Part shown: positions 6,109 through 6,131 of the stretch, in pieces
How positions within the stretch are numbered: position 1 is the stretch's first letter
Layout: the number at the start of each line of letters is the position of its first letter
From: Actinomycetota bacterium
Lineage (GTDB): Bacteria; Actinomycetota; Actinomycetes; Nanopelagicales; Nanopelagicaceae
Direction: 5' to 3'
Length of the DNA stretch: 6,131 bases
Assembly: GCA_947463335.1 (NCBI GenBank)
Contig: CANHRF010000063.1
Location: 1 to 6,131 of the forward strand
Notes under the pieces: model-generated
What the model was told of the DNA's origin: nothing
Databases searched by the model: none
Seen by the model: the letters and a program-made list of their open reading frames with translations, nothing else
Position numbers and translations under genes: made by a program

Positions 6109-6131
6109 ATGGCTAAGAAGTCCCCTCTATC
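6109..6131 (+). CDS. Start of an unidentified gene, cut by the window end
   Basis: The ATG follows a strong AAGGAG and a candidate promoter. Only seven full codons are visible (MAKKSPL), too few to identify the product. The two lysines followed by Ser/Pro would be compatible with the start of a signal peptide, but that is not demonstrable here. Because it follows an aminobutyraldehyde dehydrogenase, a polyamine transport or catabolism gene (for example a spermidine/putrescine-binding lipoprotein) is a reasonable guess from context, not a call. Confidence 0.65.

Noticed and set aside
1..6131. CRISPR array, tRNA/rRNA gene, insertion sequence or prophage attachment site
   Set aside because: No spaced direct repeats, no tRNA-like cloverleaf, no transposase and no flanking repeats were seen; nearly the whole window is coding on one strand.

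Overview
The window is a stretch of ordinary bacterial chromosome, fully packed on the + strand, with no RNA gene, mobile element or CRISPR array that I can see. Moderate GC content, the order tsf-pyrH-frr-cdsA-rlmN, and actinobacterial protein hallmarks point to an actinobacterium of reduced GC. The hallmarks are the GAGAGMPFF loop of UMP kinase, the LVFDEP...HLADL N-terminus of RlmN, and an aldehyde dehydrogenase that reads like actinobacterial aminobutyraldehyde dehydrogenases. The freshwater acI / Nanopelagicales group would fit, but this is inference from gene content and composition, not a phylogeny.

Layout. Positions 1-705 hold the 3' part of tsf (EF-Ts), cut by the window edge. pyrH (UMP kinase, 737-1459) and frr (ribosome recycling factor, 1510-2073) follow with short gaps and strong Shine-Dalgarno sequences. 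cdsA (CDP-diglyceride synthase, 2092-2952), rlmN (23S rRNA/tRNA adenine C2 methyltransferase, 2949-4079), a small DinB/YfiT-like putative metal-dependent enzyme (4090-4560) and an aminobutyraldehyde dehydrogenase (4563-5990) follow with gaps of -4 to 18 bases and weak or no Shine-Dalgarno sequences. This looks like one long cotranscribed block. A 118-base gap (5991-6108) then holds inverted repeats, a plausible promoter and a strong ribosome binding site for a new gene starting at 6109, of which only seven codons are visible.

How the genes fit together. tsf, frr and rlmN serve translation (EF-Tu recharging, ribosome recycling, rRNA/tRNA modification). pyrH supplies UDP for RNA, sugar nucleotides and CTP, and cdsA spends CTP to activate phosphatidate for phospholipids. 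The aldehyde dehydrogenase belongs to polyamine catabolism (4-aminobutanal to GABA) and, with the DinB-like gene, forms an accessory tail on the housekeeping block.

Most worth a second look: a perfect 11-bp inverted repeat that would bury the pyrH Shine-Dalgarno in a long hairpin together with the start codon; a Trp-to-Cys change in the otherwise near-invariant TPWNYP motif of the aldehyde dehydrogenase; and a palindrome overlapping the proposed -35 element upstream of the last gene. I found no convincing new multi-gene system.
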